Below, one piece after another: positions 27,295 to 36,620 of a DNA stretch of 64,000 bases. The translations under genes and the position numbers were made by a program. The notes below the pieces were generated by a model. The model worked only from the letters and a program-made list of their open reading frames with translations. It ran no database searches and was not told where the DNA came from. Origin of the DNA: JAAZCI01 sp046462535. Its GTDB lineage: Bacteria; Pseudomonadota; Gammaproteobacteria; Cardiobacteriales; Wohlfahrtiimonadaceae. How positions within the stretch are numbered: position 1 is the first letter of the stretch; each line of letters begins with the position of its first letter. The DNA is taken from positions 15,716 through 79,715 of the forward strand of contig JBKGVF010000016.1 in the NCBI GenBank assembly GCA_046462535.1, read 5' to 3'.

Positions 27295-28827
27295 ATGTCA
27301 GTAACAGGACCACTTTTACTCTGTATTCTTGATGGTTGGGGCTTTCGTCCAGAGCGGGAGAATAATGCCATTGCCACTGCAAATACTCCAAACTGGGATT
27401 ATCTAAAGTCGATTGGTAAGAGTACACTAGTACGCACCTCAGGTGAGGCGGTTGGCTTACCCGATGGGCAGATGGGGAACTCTGAGGTTGGGCATATGAA
27501 TATCGGTGCAGGGCGAGTTGTTCATCAGGATCTGCTACGTATCAATCGTGATGTTGCTTCTGATGACTTTGCTCAAAACCCCCGTTTTGTCGAGGCTTTC
27601 AAAAGACTTAAAGAGAGTGGAAAAGCGCTTCATATCTTAGGACTCCTCTCCCCTGGTGGTGTCCATGCTGATGAGGCTCATATCTTTGCCCTGATTCGTG
27701 CTGCCGCAGCTGCAGGGGTGACCGAGATCTATCTTCACCCTTTTCTCGATGGTCGTGATATGCCCCCTCGCTCTGCTAAGGCATCCCTTGAGCAGGCTGA
27801 GGCCCTCTTTGCTGAGCTCGGTGTCGGTAGAATTGCTACCCTCATCGGTCGCTACTACGCTATGGATCGGGATAAACGTTGGGATCGTGTTGAGAAAGCG
27901 TATGATCTTATTACCCAAGGGATCGCCCAGCATCATGCTGAGAATGCATTAGCAGGATTAGAGATGGCTTATGCCCGTGATGAGGGGGATGAGTTTGTTG
28001 AGGCAACGACTATTGGCGAAGCGCGCCCCATTGAGGATGGCGATGCCATTATCTTTATGAATTTTCGGGCCGATAGAGCACGTGAGTTAAGCTACCCATT
28101 TGTGGAGGAGACCTTTTCTGGTTTCACCCCAAAAGTGCGCCCAAAACTTAGCCATTTTGTCACCCTAACACAGTATCAAAAAGATCTGCCCGCTGAGATT
28201 GCCTACCCACCCATTGAGTTAAAAAATGGATTAGGGGAGTATCTTGCCACACAGAATAAGCAGCAATTAAGAATCGCAGAGACTGAAAAGTATCCCCATG
28301 TTACCTTCTTCTTTAATGGGGGGCAGGAAGCTGTCTTCGAGGGGGAGGAGCGTATCTTAGTAAACTCTCCTAAAGTTGCTACCTATGACCTACAACCCGA
28401 GATGAGCGCCCCTGAGGTTACTGATCGACTCGTAGAGGCTATTGAGTCAAATCGCTTTGACGTGATTATCTGTAATTATGCTAATCCTGATATGGTTGGG
28501 CATACCGGAGTCTTTGAGGCGATTGTAGAAGCGGTAGAAGCGGTAGATGATGGATTAGGTCGTGTCTATGAAGCGATTAAGAAGGTGGGGGGTGAGATGA
28601 TTGTGACCGCCGATCATGGTAATGCCGAGCTCACTTGGGATGAGCAGAATAATCAACCCCACACAGCACACACAACCGGACCTGTTCCCTTAATCTATGT
28701 AGGGCGTGATCTTCCCCTTCGTCCCGATGGCGCTTTATGTGATATTGCCCCTACCATCTTAGAGCTAATTGGGCTTGATCAACCTAAAGAGATGACTGGC
28801 GTGAGCTTAATTCATAAAGAGTCGTAA
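27295..28827 (+). CDS. gpmI: 2,3-bisphosphoglycerate-independent phosphoglycerate mutase
   Basis: GpmI interconverts 3- and 2-phosphoglycerate using a phosphoserine and two manganese ions. The 510-residue protein shows the metal site D14 in LDGWG, the catalytic serine S63 in GQMGNSEVGHMNIGAGR, and the C-terminal metal motifs (NYANPDMVGHTG and TADHGNAE). Length is normal. In many gammaproteobacteria envC lies between gpmI and ctpA; here ctpA follows after 41 bases. Confidence 0.98.
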   Translation: MSVTGPLLLCILDGWGFRPERENNAIATANTPNWDYLKSIGKSTLVRTSGEAVGLPDGQMGNSEVGHMNIGAGRVVHQDLLRINRDVASDDFAQNPRFVEAFKRLKESGKALHILGLLSPGGVHADEAHIFALIRAAAAAGVTEIYLHPFLDGRDMPPRSAKASLEQAEALFAELGVGRIATLIGRYYAMDRDKRWDRVEKAYDLITQGIAQHHAENALAGLEMAYARDEGDEFVEATTIGEARPIEDGDAIIFMNFRADRARELSYPFVEETFSGFTPKVRPKLSHFVTLTQYQKDLPAEIAYPPIELKNGLGEYLATQNKQQLRIAETEKYPHVTFFFNGGQEAVFEGEERILVNSPKVATYDLQPEMSAPEVTDRLVEAIESNRFDVIICNYANPDMVGHTGVFEAIVEAVEAVDDGLGRVYEAIKKVGGEMIVTADHGNAELTWDEQNNQPHTAHTTGPVPLIYVGRDLPLRPDGALCDIAPTILELIGLDQPKEMTGVSLIHKES

Positions 28828-28868
28828 TCACTTATAGAACGCCATTAACCATAAATAGGAAGGTAACC

Positions 28869-30233
28869 ATGCGGAAAAAAGTATTATCCATTATCACCAC
28901 CCTACTGCTTACAGCAGCCCCTCTCTCTGCAGCAGAGCCATTTGAGGAACCTCTAATCCCCACCGAAGAGGTGATTACCCAACCGGCAGCAGCAGTGGAG
29001 GAGCCTGTGAGTGAAGTGCTCGATGAGAAGGGTACTGCTGATCCCCTACCTATTAAAGAGCTCCGACTCTTTGTCAATATCCTCGAGCAGCTCAAACAGA
29101 GTTATGTAGAGCCGGTCGATGATGCCCAACTGATACAAAATGCTATCAAAGGGATGCTCAATGAGCTCGACCCCCACTCCACCTTCTACACCAAAGAGGA
29201 GTATGAATCAGTGCAGCAACTAACAACCGGCTCCTTTGCTGGATTAGGGGTAGAAGTTACCGCTGACAATGGGTTGATTCGTGTTATTGCTCCAATTGAT
29301 GATACCCCTGCCGAACGTGCAGGAATAAAGGCTGGTGATCTCATCATTAAAATTGATGAGACTCCAGTTCAGGCGGTTGATATTAATCGTGCCATTGAGA
29401 TGTTACGTGGTGACGTGGGAACCGATGTCACCCTGACACTTATTCGCAACGCAGATAATAGCCCCATTACTGTCACAATCACTCGTGATAAAATTAAGAC
29501 TAAGAGTGTCAAGCATGAGCTCCTTAATGAGCAGTTTGGCTATATCCGCCTCTCCCAATTTCAAGAGAAGAGCAGTCAAGAGGTGCAAGAGGCCCTCAAT
29601 GAGCTTGCAGATGAAGCGAAAGGGGCGGGTGAGGTATTACAGGGATTGATTCTTGACCTCCGTAATAACCCAGGTGGATTATTGGATGAAGGGGTCAATA
29701 TCTCAGATCTCTTCTTAAACTCAGGACTTATCGTCTATACCCAAGGGCAGAGTGAAGAGAGTCGCTATAATCTGCTGGCAACAGAGGGGGATATTCTCGA
29801 AGGCGCACCAATGATCGTCCTAATCAACTCAGGATCAGCCTCCGCCTCTGAGATTGTTGCCGGTGCGCTGCAAGATCATGGGCGTGCCTTAATTGTTGGT
29901 GAGCAGAGCTTTGGTAAAGGTTCAGTGCAGACCGTTATCGATCTTCCTGATGGAAAGGGTTTAAAATATACCTCAGCACGCTACTACACTCCGAACGGAC
30001 GCTCTATTCAGGGTGAAGGCATTAAGCCAGATGTTACACTAGCCCCCCTCTCAGTTACGTTAAAGCCCGAATCCTACCACCTAAGAGAGAGTGATATGGC
30101 GGGCCATCTCGATAATCCCAATGCTCAAGAGGAGTTAAAAGATTTCACCCAAGAGAATAATCAACTCGCAGAGCGAGACTACCCTCTCTATGAGGCTTTA
30201 AATCTCCTGAAGGTCTTAGCCATTACACAGTAG
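28869..30233 (+). CDS. ctpA: Carboxy-terminal processing peptidase (S41A)
   Basis: CtpA is a periplasmic serine protease of the S41 family that trims proteins and, in related species, peptidoglycan hydrolases. The 454-residue product has a signal peptide (about 1-21), a low-complexity glutamate/proline-rich linker (about 22-60), a PDZ domain (about 120-200) with GSFAGLGVEV, and a catalytic core with the SASASE stretch (323-328) holding the serine nucleophile and K350 in FGKGSVQT as general base. The short distance from gpmI suggests one transcript. Confidence 0.95.
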   Translation: MRKKVLSIITTLLLTAAPLSAAEPFEEPLIPTEEVITQPAAAVEEPVSEVLDEKGTADPLPIKELRLFVNILEQLKQSYVEPVDDAQLIQNAIKGMLNELDPHSTFYTKEEYESVQQLTTGSFAGLGVEVTADNGLIRVIAPIDDTPAERAGIKAGDLIIKIDETPVQAVDINRAIEMLRGDVGTDVTLTLIRNADNSPITVTITRDKIKTKSVKHELLNEQFGYIRLSQFQEKSSQEVQEALNELADEAKGAGEVLQGLILDLRNNPGGLLDEGVNISDLFLNSGLIVYTQGQSEESRYNLLATEGDILEGAPMIVLINSGSASASEIVAGALQDHGRALIVGEQSFGKGSVQTVIDLPDGKGLKYTSARYYTPNGRSIQGEGIKPDVTLAPLSVTLKPESYHLRESDMAGHLDNPNAQEELKDFTQENNQLAERDYPLYEALNLLKVLAITQ

Positions 30234-30265
30234 CTCAGACCAGTAACAGATAGAGACTGATAGAC

Positions 30266-30287
30266 TCCCCGCACTAGCGGGGATTTT
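30266..30287 (+). terminator. Terminator after ctpA
   Basis: The stem tccccgc/gcgggga with a four-base loop is followed by TTTTG. The T tract is short, so termination may be partial, but it lies exactly between ctpA and uvrA. Confidence 0.7.
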
Positions 30288-30349
30288 GATGCTTAAAATC
30301 GGTTAGCTAACCGATATAACCGCTATTGATGCAACCAAAATAGGACATT

Positions 30350-33169
30350 ATGGACGAAATTATTATTCAAGGGGCCCGAACCCACAACCTAAAAAATATC
30401 GATTTAACACTACCTCGCAATAAATTAATTGTGATTACCGGTCTTTCAGGTTCAGGAAAGAGCTCTCTAGCCTTTGATACCCTCTACGCTGAAGGGCAGC
30501 GGCGCTATGTGGAATCTCTCTCCGCTTATGCGCGCCAATTCCTCTCGGTGATGGATAAGCCTGATGTTGACCATATTGAGGGGCTCTCTCCTGCTATCTC
30601 TATTGAGCAGAAATCCACCTCCCATAATCCCCGCTCAACAGTAGGTACCGTTACCGAGATCTACGATTATCTTCGTCTCCTCTTTGCGCGTATCGGTATT
30701 CCCCACTGTCCAACCCATAAGCTTCCCCTCAACGCGCAGACGGTTTCACAGATGGTAGATCAAATTATGGCACTCGATGGGGAGCGGCGCTTACTGCTGC
30801 TCGCTCCTGTTATTCGTAATCGAAAGGGGGAGCATCTGAAACTCTTTGATGAGTTAAAAGCTCAAGGCTTTCTAAGAGTTCGTATAGATGGCACTGTTTA
30901 TGAGATTGAATCGATTCCAAAGATCAATCCCCGGCAAAATCATAATATCGATGTTGTAGTAGATCGCTTCAGGGTTCGTGAAGGGATTGAGCTACGCCTT
31001 GCTGAATCACTCGAAGTAGCATTAGGACTCTCCAATGGATTGGCACAAATTGCCGATATGACAACCGAAGAGGAGCTTCTCCACTTCTCAGCCAATTATG
31101 CCTGTCCCGAGTGTGGTTTTACGATCGATGAGCTAGAGCCAAGACTCTTCTCCTTTAACAATCCTATTGGTGCTTGTCAGGAGTGTGATGGTTTAGGGGT
31201 GAGCCAATTCTTCGATCCCAATCGTGTCGTCGTTGCTCCTGAGCTTTCGCTCGCAAGCGGAGCGATTCGTGGATGGGATCGCAACTCTGCCTACTACTTC
31301 TCAATGATGAGTACCTTGGCCACTCACTATCAATTCGATATTGAGACCCCCTTTAATGATCTTCCTAAGAAGATTCAAAAAATTATTCTCTACGGCAGTG
31401 GTGATGAGGTCATTCGCTTCACCTATATAAGTAATAGTGGCAAAAAGAGTATTCGTGAGCATACCTTTGAGGGAATCTTACCTAACCTTGATCGCCGCTA
31501 TCATGAAACAACATCACAGATGGTGCGGGAGAATCTAACCCGCTATTTAGCAACGCGCCCCTGCCCCGCCTGTGAGGGGAGTCGCCTTGGCCCTGCTGCA
31601 AAAAATGTTTTAATTGAGGATCATGCAATCCAAGATGTCACCGCACTCCCCATTGGCGAAGCTCTAGCGTGGGCAAATGGTGTAAATCTTACCGGTGCAC
31701 GCGCAGAGATTGCCGATAAGATCTTCAAAGAGATTCGTGAGCGATTGGGCTTTTTAGTTAATGTTGGACTCGATTATCTTAATCTTTCACGCTCAGCTGA
31801 AACGCTATCGGGTGGAGAGGCACAGCGTATTCGCCTAGCATCTCAGATTGGTGCAGGATTAGTGGGTGTTCTCTATGTGCTCGATGAGCCCTCTATCGGT
31901 CTTCATCAACGGGATAATGAACGCCTCTTAAAGACCCTAATCCACCTGCGCGACCTTGGAAATACAGTCATTGTTGTCGAGCATGATGAGGATGCCATCA
32001 ATGCCGCCGACTTTATTGTCGATATTGGTCCCCGTGCAGGCGTTCATGGCGGGGCGGTGGTGGCAGCGGGCACACCTAGTGAAATTAAGGCCGACCCAAA
32101 CTCCTTAACTGGCGCCTACCTATCAGGTCGAGAGGCGATTGATCTCCCTAAAGAGCGTATCCCCTTCAATCAAGATGAGATCATCACTATTCGAGGGGCT
32201 TCAGGGAACAATCTAAAAAATATCACTGCACACTTCCCGATAGGATTACTCACCTGTGTAACAGGAGTCTCAGGCTCCGGAAAGTCGACTCTTGTTAACG
32301 ATACCCTCTACACCGCAATGGCACAGATCCTAAATAAAAATAGTAGTGTCGAAGTAGCTCCATATAAGGCCATTGAAGGCTTAGAGCATGTGGATAAAAT
32401 TGTTAATATCGATCAGAGCCCAATAGGGCGGACACCTCGCTCAAATCCCGCAACCTACACTGGACTCTTCACCCCAATAAGGGAGCTCTTTGCTGGTACA
32501 CCCGAGGCTCGAGCACGGGGTTACACTCCAGGGCGCTTTAGCTTCAATGTCAAAGGTGGCCGCTGTGAGCACTGCCAAGGGGATGGACTCATTAAGGTGG
32601 AGATGCATTTCCTACCCGATATCTATGTTGTCTGTGATGAGTGTCAAGGGGAGCGCTATAACCGCGAAACGCTCGATATTCTCTATAAAGGAAAGAGCAT
32701 TAGTGATGTCTTAAAGATGACTGTAGAAGAGGCACACCAATTCTTTGAGGCCATTCCCGTTATCCATCGCCGCCTTACAACGTTGATGGATGTTGGCTTG
32801 AGCTATATTACTCTAGGCCAAAATGCCACCACCCTCTCAGGCGGTGAGGCGCAGCGGGTTAAACTATCTCGAGAGCTCTCAAAACGTGGAACCGGCCGCA
32901 CTCTCTATATACTTGATGAGCCAACAACAGGATTACATTTTCACGATATCAAACAGCTCTTAACTGTTATTCAGCGACTGCGCGATGAGGGGAATACCAT
33001 CATCATTATTGAGCATAATTTAGATGTTATAAAAACCGCCGATTGGATTATTGATCTTGGTCCTGAAGGGGGCGCAGGTGGAGGGGAGATTGTGATTGCT
33101 GGCACCCCTGAAGAGGTGGCACAATCGCCAAAGAGCCACACAGGACGCTTCTTAAAGGATTTTCTATAA
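30350..33169 (+). CDS. uvrA: UvrABC excinuclease subunit A
   Basis: UvrA is the damage-sensing ABC ATPase of nucleotide excision repair; it loads UvrB at lesions. The 939-residue protein contains two ATPase modules, each with Walker A (GLSGSGKSSL near residue 34 and GVSGSGKSTL near 645) and signature LSGGEAQR, and two zinc modules (CPECGF...CQECDG and CEHCQGDG...CDECQG). Length equals that of E. coli UvrA. No SOS box was obvious to me upstream. Confidence 0.99.
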   Translation: MDEIIIQGARTHNLKNIDLTLPRNKLIVITGLSGSGKSSLAFDTLYAEGQRRYVESLSAYARQFLSVMDKPDVDHIEGLSPAISIEQKSTSHNPRSTVGTVTEIYDYLRLLFARIGIPHCPTHKLPLNAQTVSQMVDQIMALDGERRLLLLAPVIRNRKGEHLKLFDELKAQGFLRVRIDGTVYEIESIPKINPRQNHNIDVVVDRFRVREGIELRLAESLEVALGLSNGLAQIADMTTEEELLHFSANYACPECGFTIDELEPRLFSFNNPIGACQECDGLGVSQFFDPNRVVVAPELSLASGAIRGWDRNSAYYFSMMSTLATHYQFDIETPFNDLPKKIQKIILYGSGDEVIRFTYISNSGKKSIREHTFEGILPNLDRRYHETTSQMVRENLTRYLATRPCPACEGSRLGPAAKNVLIEDHAIQDVTALPIGEALAWANGVNLTGARAEIADKIFKEIRERLGFLVNVGLDYLNLSRSAETLSGGEAQRIRLASQIGAGLVGVLYVLDEPSIGLHQRDNERLLKTLIHLRDLGNTVIVVEHDEDAINAADFIVDIGPRAGVHGGAVVAAGTPSEIKADPNSLTGAYLSGREAIDLPKERIPFNQDEIITIRGASGNNLKNITAHFPIGLLTCVTGVSGSGKSTLVNDTLYTAMAQILNKNSSVEVAPYKAIEGLEHVDKIVNIDQSPIGRTPRSNPATYTGLFTPIRELFAGTPEARARGYTPGRFSFNVKGGRCEHCQGDGLIKVEMHFLPDIYVVCDECQGERYNRETLDILYKGKSISDVLKMTVEEAHQFFEAIPVIHRRLTTLMDVGLSYITLGQNATTLSGGEAQRVKLSRELSKRGTGRTLYILDEPTTGLHFHDIKQLLTVIQRLRDEGNTIIIIEHNLDVIKTADWIIDLGPEGGAGGGEIVIAGTPEEVAQSPKSHTGRFLKDFL

Positions 33170-33179
33170 ACCAAAAGAG

Positions 33180-33202
33180 AGAGCCCCATAGTTTGGGGCT
33201 CT
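33180..33202. terminator. Bidirectional terminator between uvrA and sufT
   Basis: A perfect nine-base stem (agagcccca and complement) with a five-base loop sits between converging genes. The T tract is clearer on the minus side (TTTTGGTTT) than on the plus side. Confidence 0.75.
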
Positions 33203-33234
33203 TCTGCATCTATAGATCGTCTCTACTTGTAACG

Positions 33235-33624
33235 CTACATCATATTCAATTCAAGCTTTGCCCGTAACGACATCCGCTGTGGTGTCCAGAAAGGCTCCCA
33301 TACCAGCTCAGTATGGCACTCTTTCACCCAAGGGAGTGAGTAGACAGCATTCTCTACCCAGCTGGGCATCTCGCCTGCGACAGGGCATCCTGGTGCCGTT
33401 AAGGTCATATCGATCTGCACCTTAACATTCTCTTCGGTGAGATCCTTAAAATTGATGGTGTAGATCAATCCCAGCTCATAAATATCGACAGGAATCTCCG
33501 GATCATAAACCTTCTTTATGGCATCGATGATCTGATCTGCCATCTCATAGCTACGCTCCGTCACTTCGGAGCCATCCTCATGAATCACCTCAGGGTAATT
33601 TGGTTGACTCTTATCAATCTCCAT
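33235..33624 (-). CDS. sufT: SufT-like DUF59 (MIP18-family) Fe-S maturation protein
   Basis: DUF59 proteins of the SufT type help mature iron-sulfur proteins in the cytoplasm. The 129-residue product shows the family core KKVYDPEIPVDIYELGLIY and DMTLTAPGCPVAG with the conserved cysteine, then a C-terminal extension with PFWTPQRMS typical of SufT. It follows sufU by 11 bases, which supports an Fe-S role. The genes for sufB, sufC, sufD and sufS are not alongside. Confidence 0.88.
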   Translation of the reverse strand: MEIDKSQPNYPEVIHEDGSEVTERSYEMADQIIDAIKKVYDPEIPVDIYELGLIYTINFKDLTEENVKVQIDMTLTAPGCPVAGEMPSWVENAVYSLPWVKECHTELVWEPFWTPQRMSLRAKLELNMM

Positions 33625-33635
33625 GCTTCTGCTCC

Positions 33636-34082
33636 TTACTCTGTTTTAACGACTTTCTGCTCTTCATTTAATGCCGCATTGATGGCATGCCAAGCTAAAG
33701 TGGCACACTTTACCCGGGTAGGATAATCTCGAACGCCCGTTAAGATCTTTAACTGCCCTAAATCATCCGCAATCTCACCCTCATGGGTCACTGCTTCATG
33801 AAAATGATCAAAGAGTTTCTCAAACTCCTCAATCGGCTTTCCCTTTATCGCCTCAGTCATCATCGAGCTTGAGGCTGTGGAGATAGCACACCCCTCTCCG
33901 ACAAAGGAGACATCCTCAATAATGCCCTCATGCACCGTAAGAAAAACCTCAATCTGATCACCACAAAGGGGGTTATATCCCTCCGCATGATGCGTTGGCT
34001 CCTCAATTTTACGGAAATTTCTAGGCTTTCGATTGTGATCAAGAATCACCTCTTGATACAGCTCTCTAATATCAAAATTCAT
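33636..34082 (-). CDS. sufU: SufU-type Fe-S assembly protein
   Basis: SufU accepts sulfur from the cysteine desulfurase SufS in the SUF pathway. The 148-residue product has C40 and D42 in NPLCGDQ, C65 in GEGCAIS and C126 in RVKCATLAW, which bind zinc in SufU. The insertion before the last cysteine (about 80-115, with KGKPIEEFEKLFDHF) separates SufU from IscU. It heads a two-gene unit with sufT; its start faces accD across 276 bases. An IscU-like scaffold role is the alternative, but the insertion argues against it. Confidence 0.9.
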   Translation of the reverse strand: MNFDIRELYQEVILDHNRKPRNFRKIEEPTHHAEGYNPLCGDQIEVFLTVHEGIIEDVSFVGEGCAISTASSSMMTEAIKGKPIEEFEKLFDHFHEAVTHEGEIADDLGQLKILTGVRDYPTRVKCATLAWHAINAALNEEQKVVKTE

Positions 34083-34247
34083 ACCACTCCTATCGCTTCC
34101 ATTCTCAATTTAGATAATTAAGTAACTATAGCTTATTTGATCTAAAACAAGAAAATTAATTCCTTAAATGGCAATTATTCCCTCTTTTTACCCCAAAAGG
34201 GGTGGTTTTTTTCAGCCTAGCCCTCCATCCGCTAATATGGAATTAAA

Positions 34248-34275
34248 TTGTTTTATCCCCAATATTTGGTATTCT
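34248..34275 (+). promoter_or_regulatory. Candidate promoter for accD
   Basis: TTGTTT (34248-34253) and TATTCT (34270-34275) are separated by 16 bases in an AT-rich stretch upstream of accD. The match is moderate and other promoters in this 276-base divergent region are possible. Confidence 0.35.
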
Positions 34276-34358
34276 TAATCTCTTATTTAATTGAAGAAGA
34301 GCAATTCTTCCTCTTACCATTTCAATCTAAATATCAACATTTTTAGTAAGGATCTTTA

Positions 34359-35231
34359 ATGAGCTGGTTTCAACGATTAAATCCCATGCGGATTAGAACC
34401 GATAGTAGTAAAAAAGTTGTCCCTGAGGGAGTATGGACAAAATGCACAGCCTGTGACTCCATTCTCTATCAGCAGGAGCTTGAGGCGAATCTAAATGTCT
34501 GCCCTAAGTGTGATCAACATATGCGGATCGATGCTCGCAAACGGCTAGAGGCCTTCTTAGATGAGGAGAGCTTAACGGAGATTGGGGAGAATCTAGAACC
34601 GGTTGATTTTTTAAACTTCAAAGATAGCAAACGATATCGCGATCGCATTAGTGCCGCCCAAAAGAAGACCGGTGAGAAGGATGCCCTCATTATGATGGAG
34701 GGCGCATTAAAGGGGCGTCCGGTTATTGCTGGTGCATTTAACTTCGCCTTTATGGGCGCCTCAATGGGATCGGTAGTTGGCGAGCGCTTTGTCCTCGGTG
34801 CTCAACGTGCCCTTGAGCTTAACGCCCCCTTTGTTGTCTTCGCTGCCAGTGGTGGAGCACGGATGCAAGAGGCGCTCACCTCACTTATGCAGATGGCGAA
34901 AACCTCTGCGGCCGTTGCCCAATTAAATAACGCTAAACTCCCCTTCATCTCAGTCTTAACTGACCCCACCTTCGGTGGTGTATCAGCAAGCTTTGCCATG
35001 TTAGGTGATATCATTATTGCCGAGCCAAAAGCTCTTATTGGATTTGCCGGCCCCCGTGTCATTGAGCAGACCGTACGGGAGCAGCTTCCTGAAGGATTTC
35101 AACAGAGTGAGTTTCTCTTAGAGAAGGGGGCTATCGATATGATTGTAGATCGACGAGAATTACGCAATGAGATTGCTGATCTACTCTCAAAGCTGATGAA
35201 TCATCCAAAACCGATGGATGAGATTGCCTAA
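34359..35231 (+). CDS. accD: Acetyl-CoA carboxylase carboxyltransferase subunit beta
   Basis: AccD with AccA transfers the carboxyl group from biotin to acetyl-CoA, the first committed step of fatty acid synthesis. The 290-residue protein has the N-terminal zinc ribbon C29/C32/C48/C51 and the crotonase-like core with ASGGARMQEALTSLMQMAK and FGGVSASFAMLGD. AAGGA precedes the ATG. It begins the conserved accD-folC-dedD-cvpA order. Confidence 0.98.
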   Translation: MSWFQRLNPMRIRTDSSKKVVPEGVWTKCTACDSILYQQELEANLNVCPKCDQHMRIDARKRLEAFLDEESLTEIGENLEPVDFLNFKDSKRYRDRISAAQKKTGEKDALIMMEGALKGRPVIAGAFNFAFMGASMGSVVGERFVLGAQRALELNAPFVVFAASGGARMQEALTSLMQMAKTSAAVAQLNNAKLPFISVLTDPTFGGVSASFAMLGDIIIAEPKALIGFAGPRVIEQTVREQLPEGFQQSEFLLEKGAIDMIVDRRELRNEIADLLSKLMNHPKPMDEIA

Positions 35232-35273
35232 ATAGAGACTCCCCCTCCCTTTATAGGGGCAACGCATTAATGA

Positions 35274-36620
35274 ATGAGGCAGAAATCGACTATGGCGCCA
35301 TCTTTATCGGGTCAGGCCAAGACTCTCGAGACTTGGCTTGACCAGCTAGCTACTCTCCATCCCTTAACGATGGATTTTACCCATGATCGAATTGCTACGG
35401 TCTATCAACGGCTCAACCTAGAGCCGATTGCACCCCTTATTATTACCGTGGCGGGGACCAATGGTAAGGGATCAACCGCCACCACAACCGCAACCCTATT
35501 AAAACAGCATGGCGCAAAGGTGGGACTCTTTACCTCCCCCCATCTCTTTCGCTTTAATGAGCGTATTAAAATCGATCTTATCGAGGCCGACGATGAGGCA
35601 ATTATTGAGGCCTTTGAAGCTATTGAGAGCGCTCGTGGAGCGATCACCCTCACCTACTTTGAGTATGCAACATTAGCGGCCTTCTATCTCTTTAAAAGAG
35701 CCGCTGTAGATGTTGCGGTACTCGAGGTAGGGTTAGGGGGACGCCTCGATTCCACAACTATCGTGGATGCAGATATTGCAATCATCACCCCAATTGATAT
35801 CGACCATACTGCTCAGCTTGGCAACTCTATCGATACAATCGCTGCAGAAAAGGCTGGGATCATTAAGCAAGGGAGCTCCGTTATTACCGCAGAGTCGGCA
35901 CCAAGCCCCGCTATTATTGCGCAAGCTAAGCGCTGTTCAGCACCTCTTCTCATCGCGCAGCAGAGCTATCACTACCATATTCTACAATTGAATGACCCCC
36001 TATCGCCCTGGCATTATCAATATCAAGAGGAGGAGCCACTCCTTCTACAACCCCCAAAATTGATGGGGCGCCATCAATATCAAAATAGTGCCGCTGCTCT
36101 CACCGCCTTACAGCTCGCTCAAAGAGCGCTCACCCTCACCCCCATTACGGCTGAATCGATCAATCAAGGGTTAGACTCAGTAGAGCTACTTGGTCGTCTA
36201 CAGAGACTCGAAGCAGCCAATGCACCACGCCTCTATCTCGATGTCACCCATAATCCTCAAGGGGCAGCTCAACTTGCTAAAGTTTTATCCAACACCTATC
36301 CTAACAGAAGAATTGTTGCCATCTATGGCGCCTTAGTGGATAAAGATGCTAAAGCAGTGACCGCGCTCCTCAAGCCGCTCATCAGCCATTGGTATCTTGC
36401 CCCAATATCCGATCCACGAGGGGAGAGCGCTACAGCGCTACAGAAGCGGGTTTGGCCCATTATTGGAATGGATTCCACCCCCCACAATTCAATTGAAGCA
36501 GCGTGTGAAAAAGCCCTAAGTGAGAGCAGTAAAGATGATATAATACTTCTCTTTGGCTCCTTCCATATGATTAACAGCGGATATAGTTGGTTTAAGAGAA
36601 ATGGTTATGCAGAATCCTAA
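35274..36620 (+). CDS. folC: Folylpolyglutamate / dihydrofolate synthase FolC
   Basis: FolC joins glutamate to dihydropteroate and extends folate polyglutamate tails. The 448-residue Mur-ligase-like protein has the P-loop GTNGKGS (61-67) and the central motif VLEVGLGGRLDSTTIVDAD. I use the ATG at 35274; an in-frame ATG at 35292 is also possible. Its last 20 bases overlap the start of dedD in another frame, coupling the two. Confidence 0.96.
   Translation: MRQKSTMAPSLSGQAKTLETWLDQLATLHPLTMDFTHDRIATVYQRLNLEPIAPLIITVAGTNGKGSTATTTATLLKQHGAKVGLFTSPHLFRFNERIKIDLIEADDEAIIEAFEAIESARGAITLTYFEYATLAAFYLFKRAAVDVAVLEVGLGGRLDSTTIVDADIAIITPIDIDHTAQLGNSIDTIAAEKAGIIKQGSSVITAESAPSPAIIAQAKRCSAPLLIAQQSYHYHILQLNDPLSPWHYQYQEEEPLLLQPPKLMGRHQYQNSAAALTALQLAQRALTLTPITAESINQGLDSVELLGRLQRLEAANAPRLYLDVTHNPQGAAQLAKVLSNTYPNRRIVAIYGALVDKDAKAVTALLKPLISHWYLAPISDPRGESATALQKRVWPIIGMDSTPHNSIEAACEKALSESSKDDIILLFGSFHMINSGYSWFKRNGYAES

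Noticed and set aside
34190..34212. Hairpin ACCCC-AAAA-GGGGT followed by GG and T residues, upstream of accD
   Set aside because: Looks like a terminator on the plus strand, but no plus-strand gene lies upstream and the stem is only five bases; perhaps chance or an operator.
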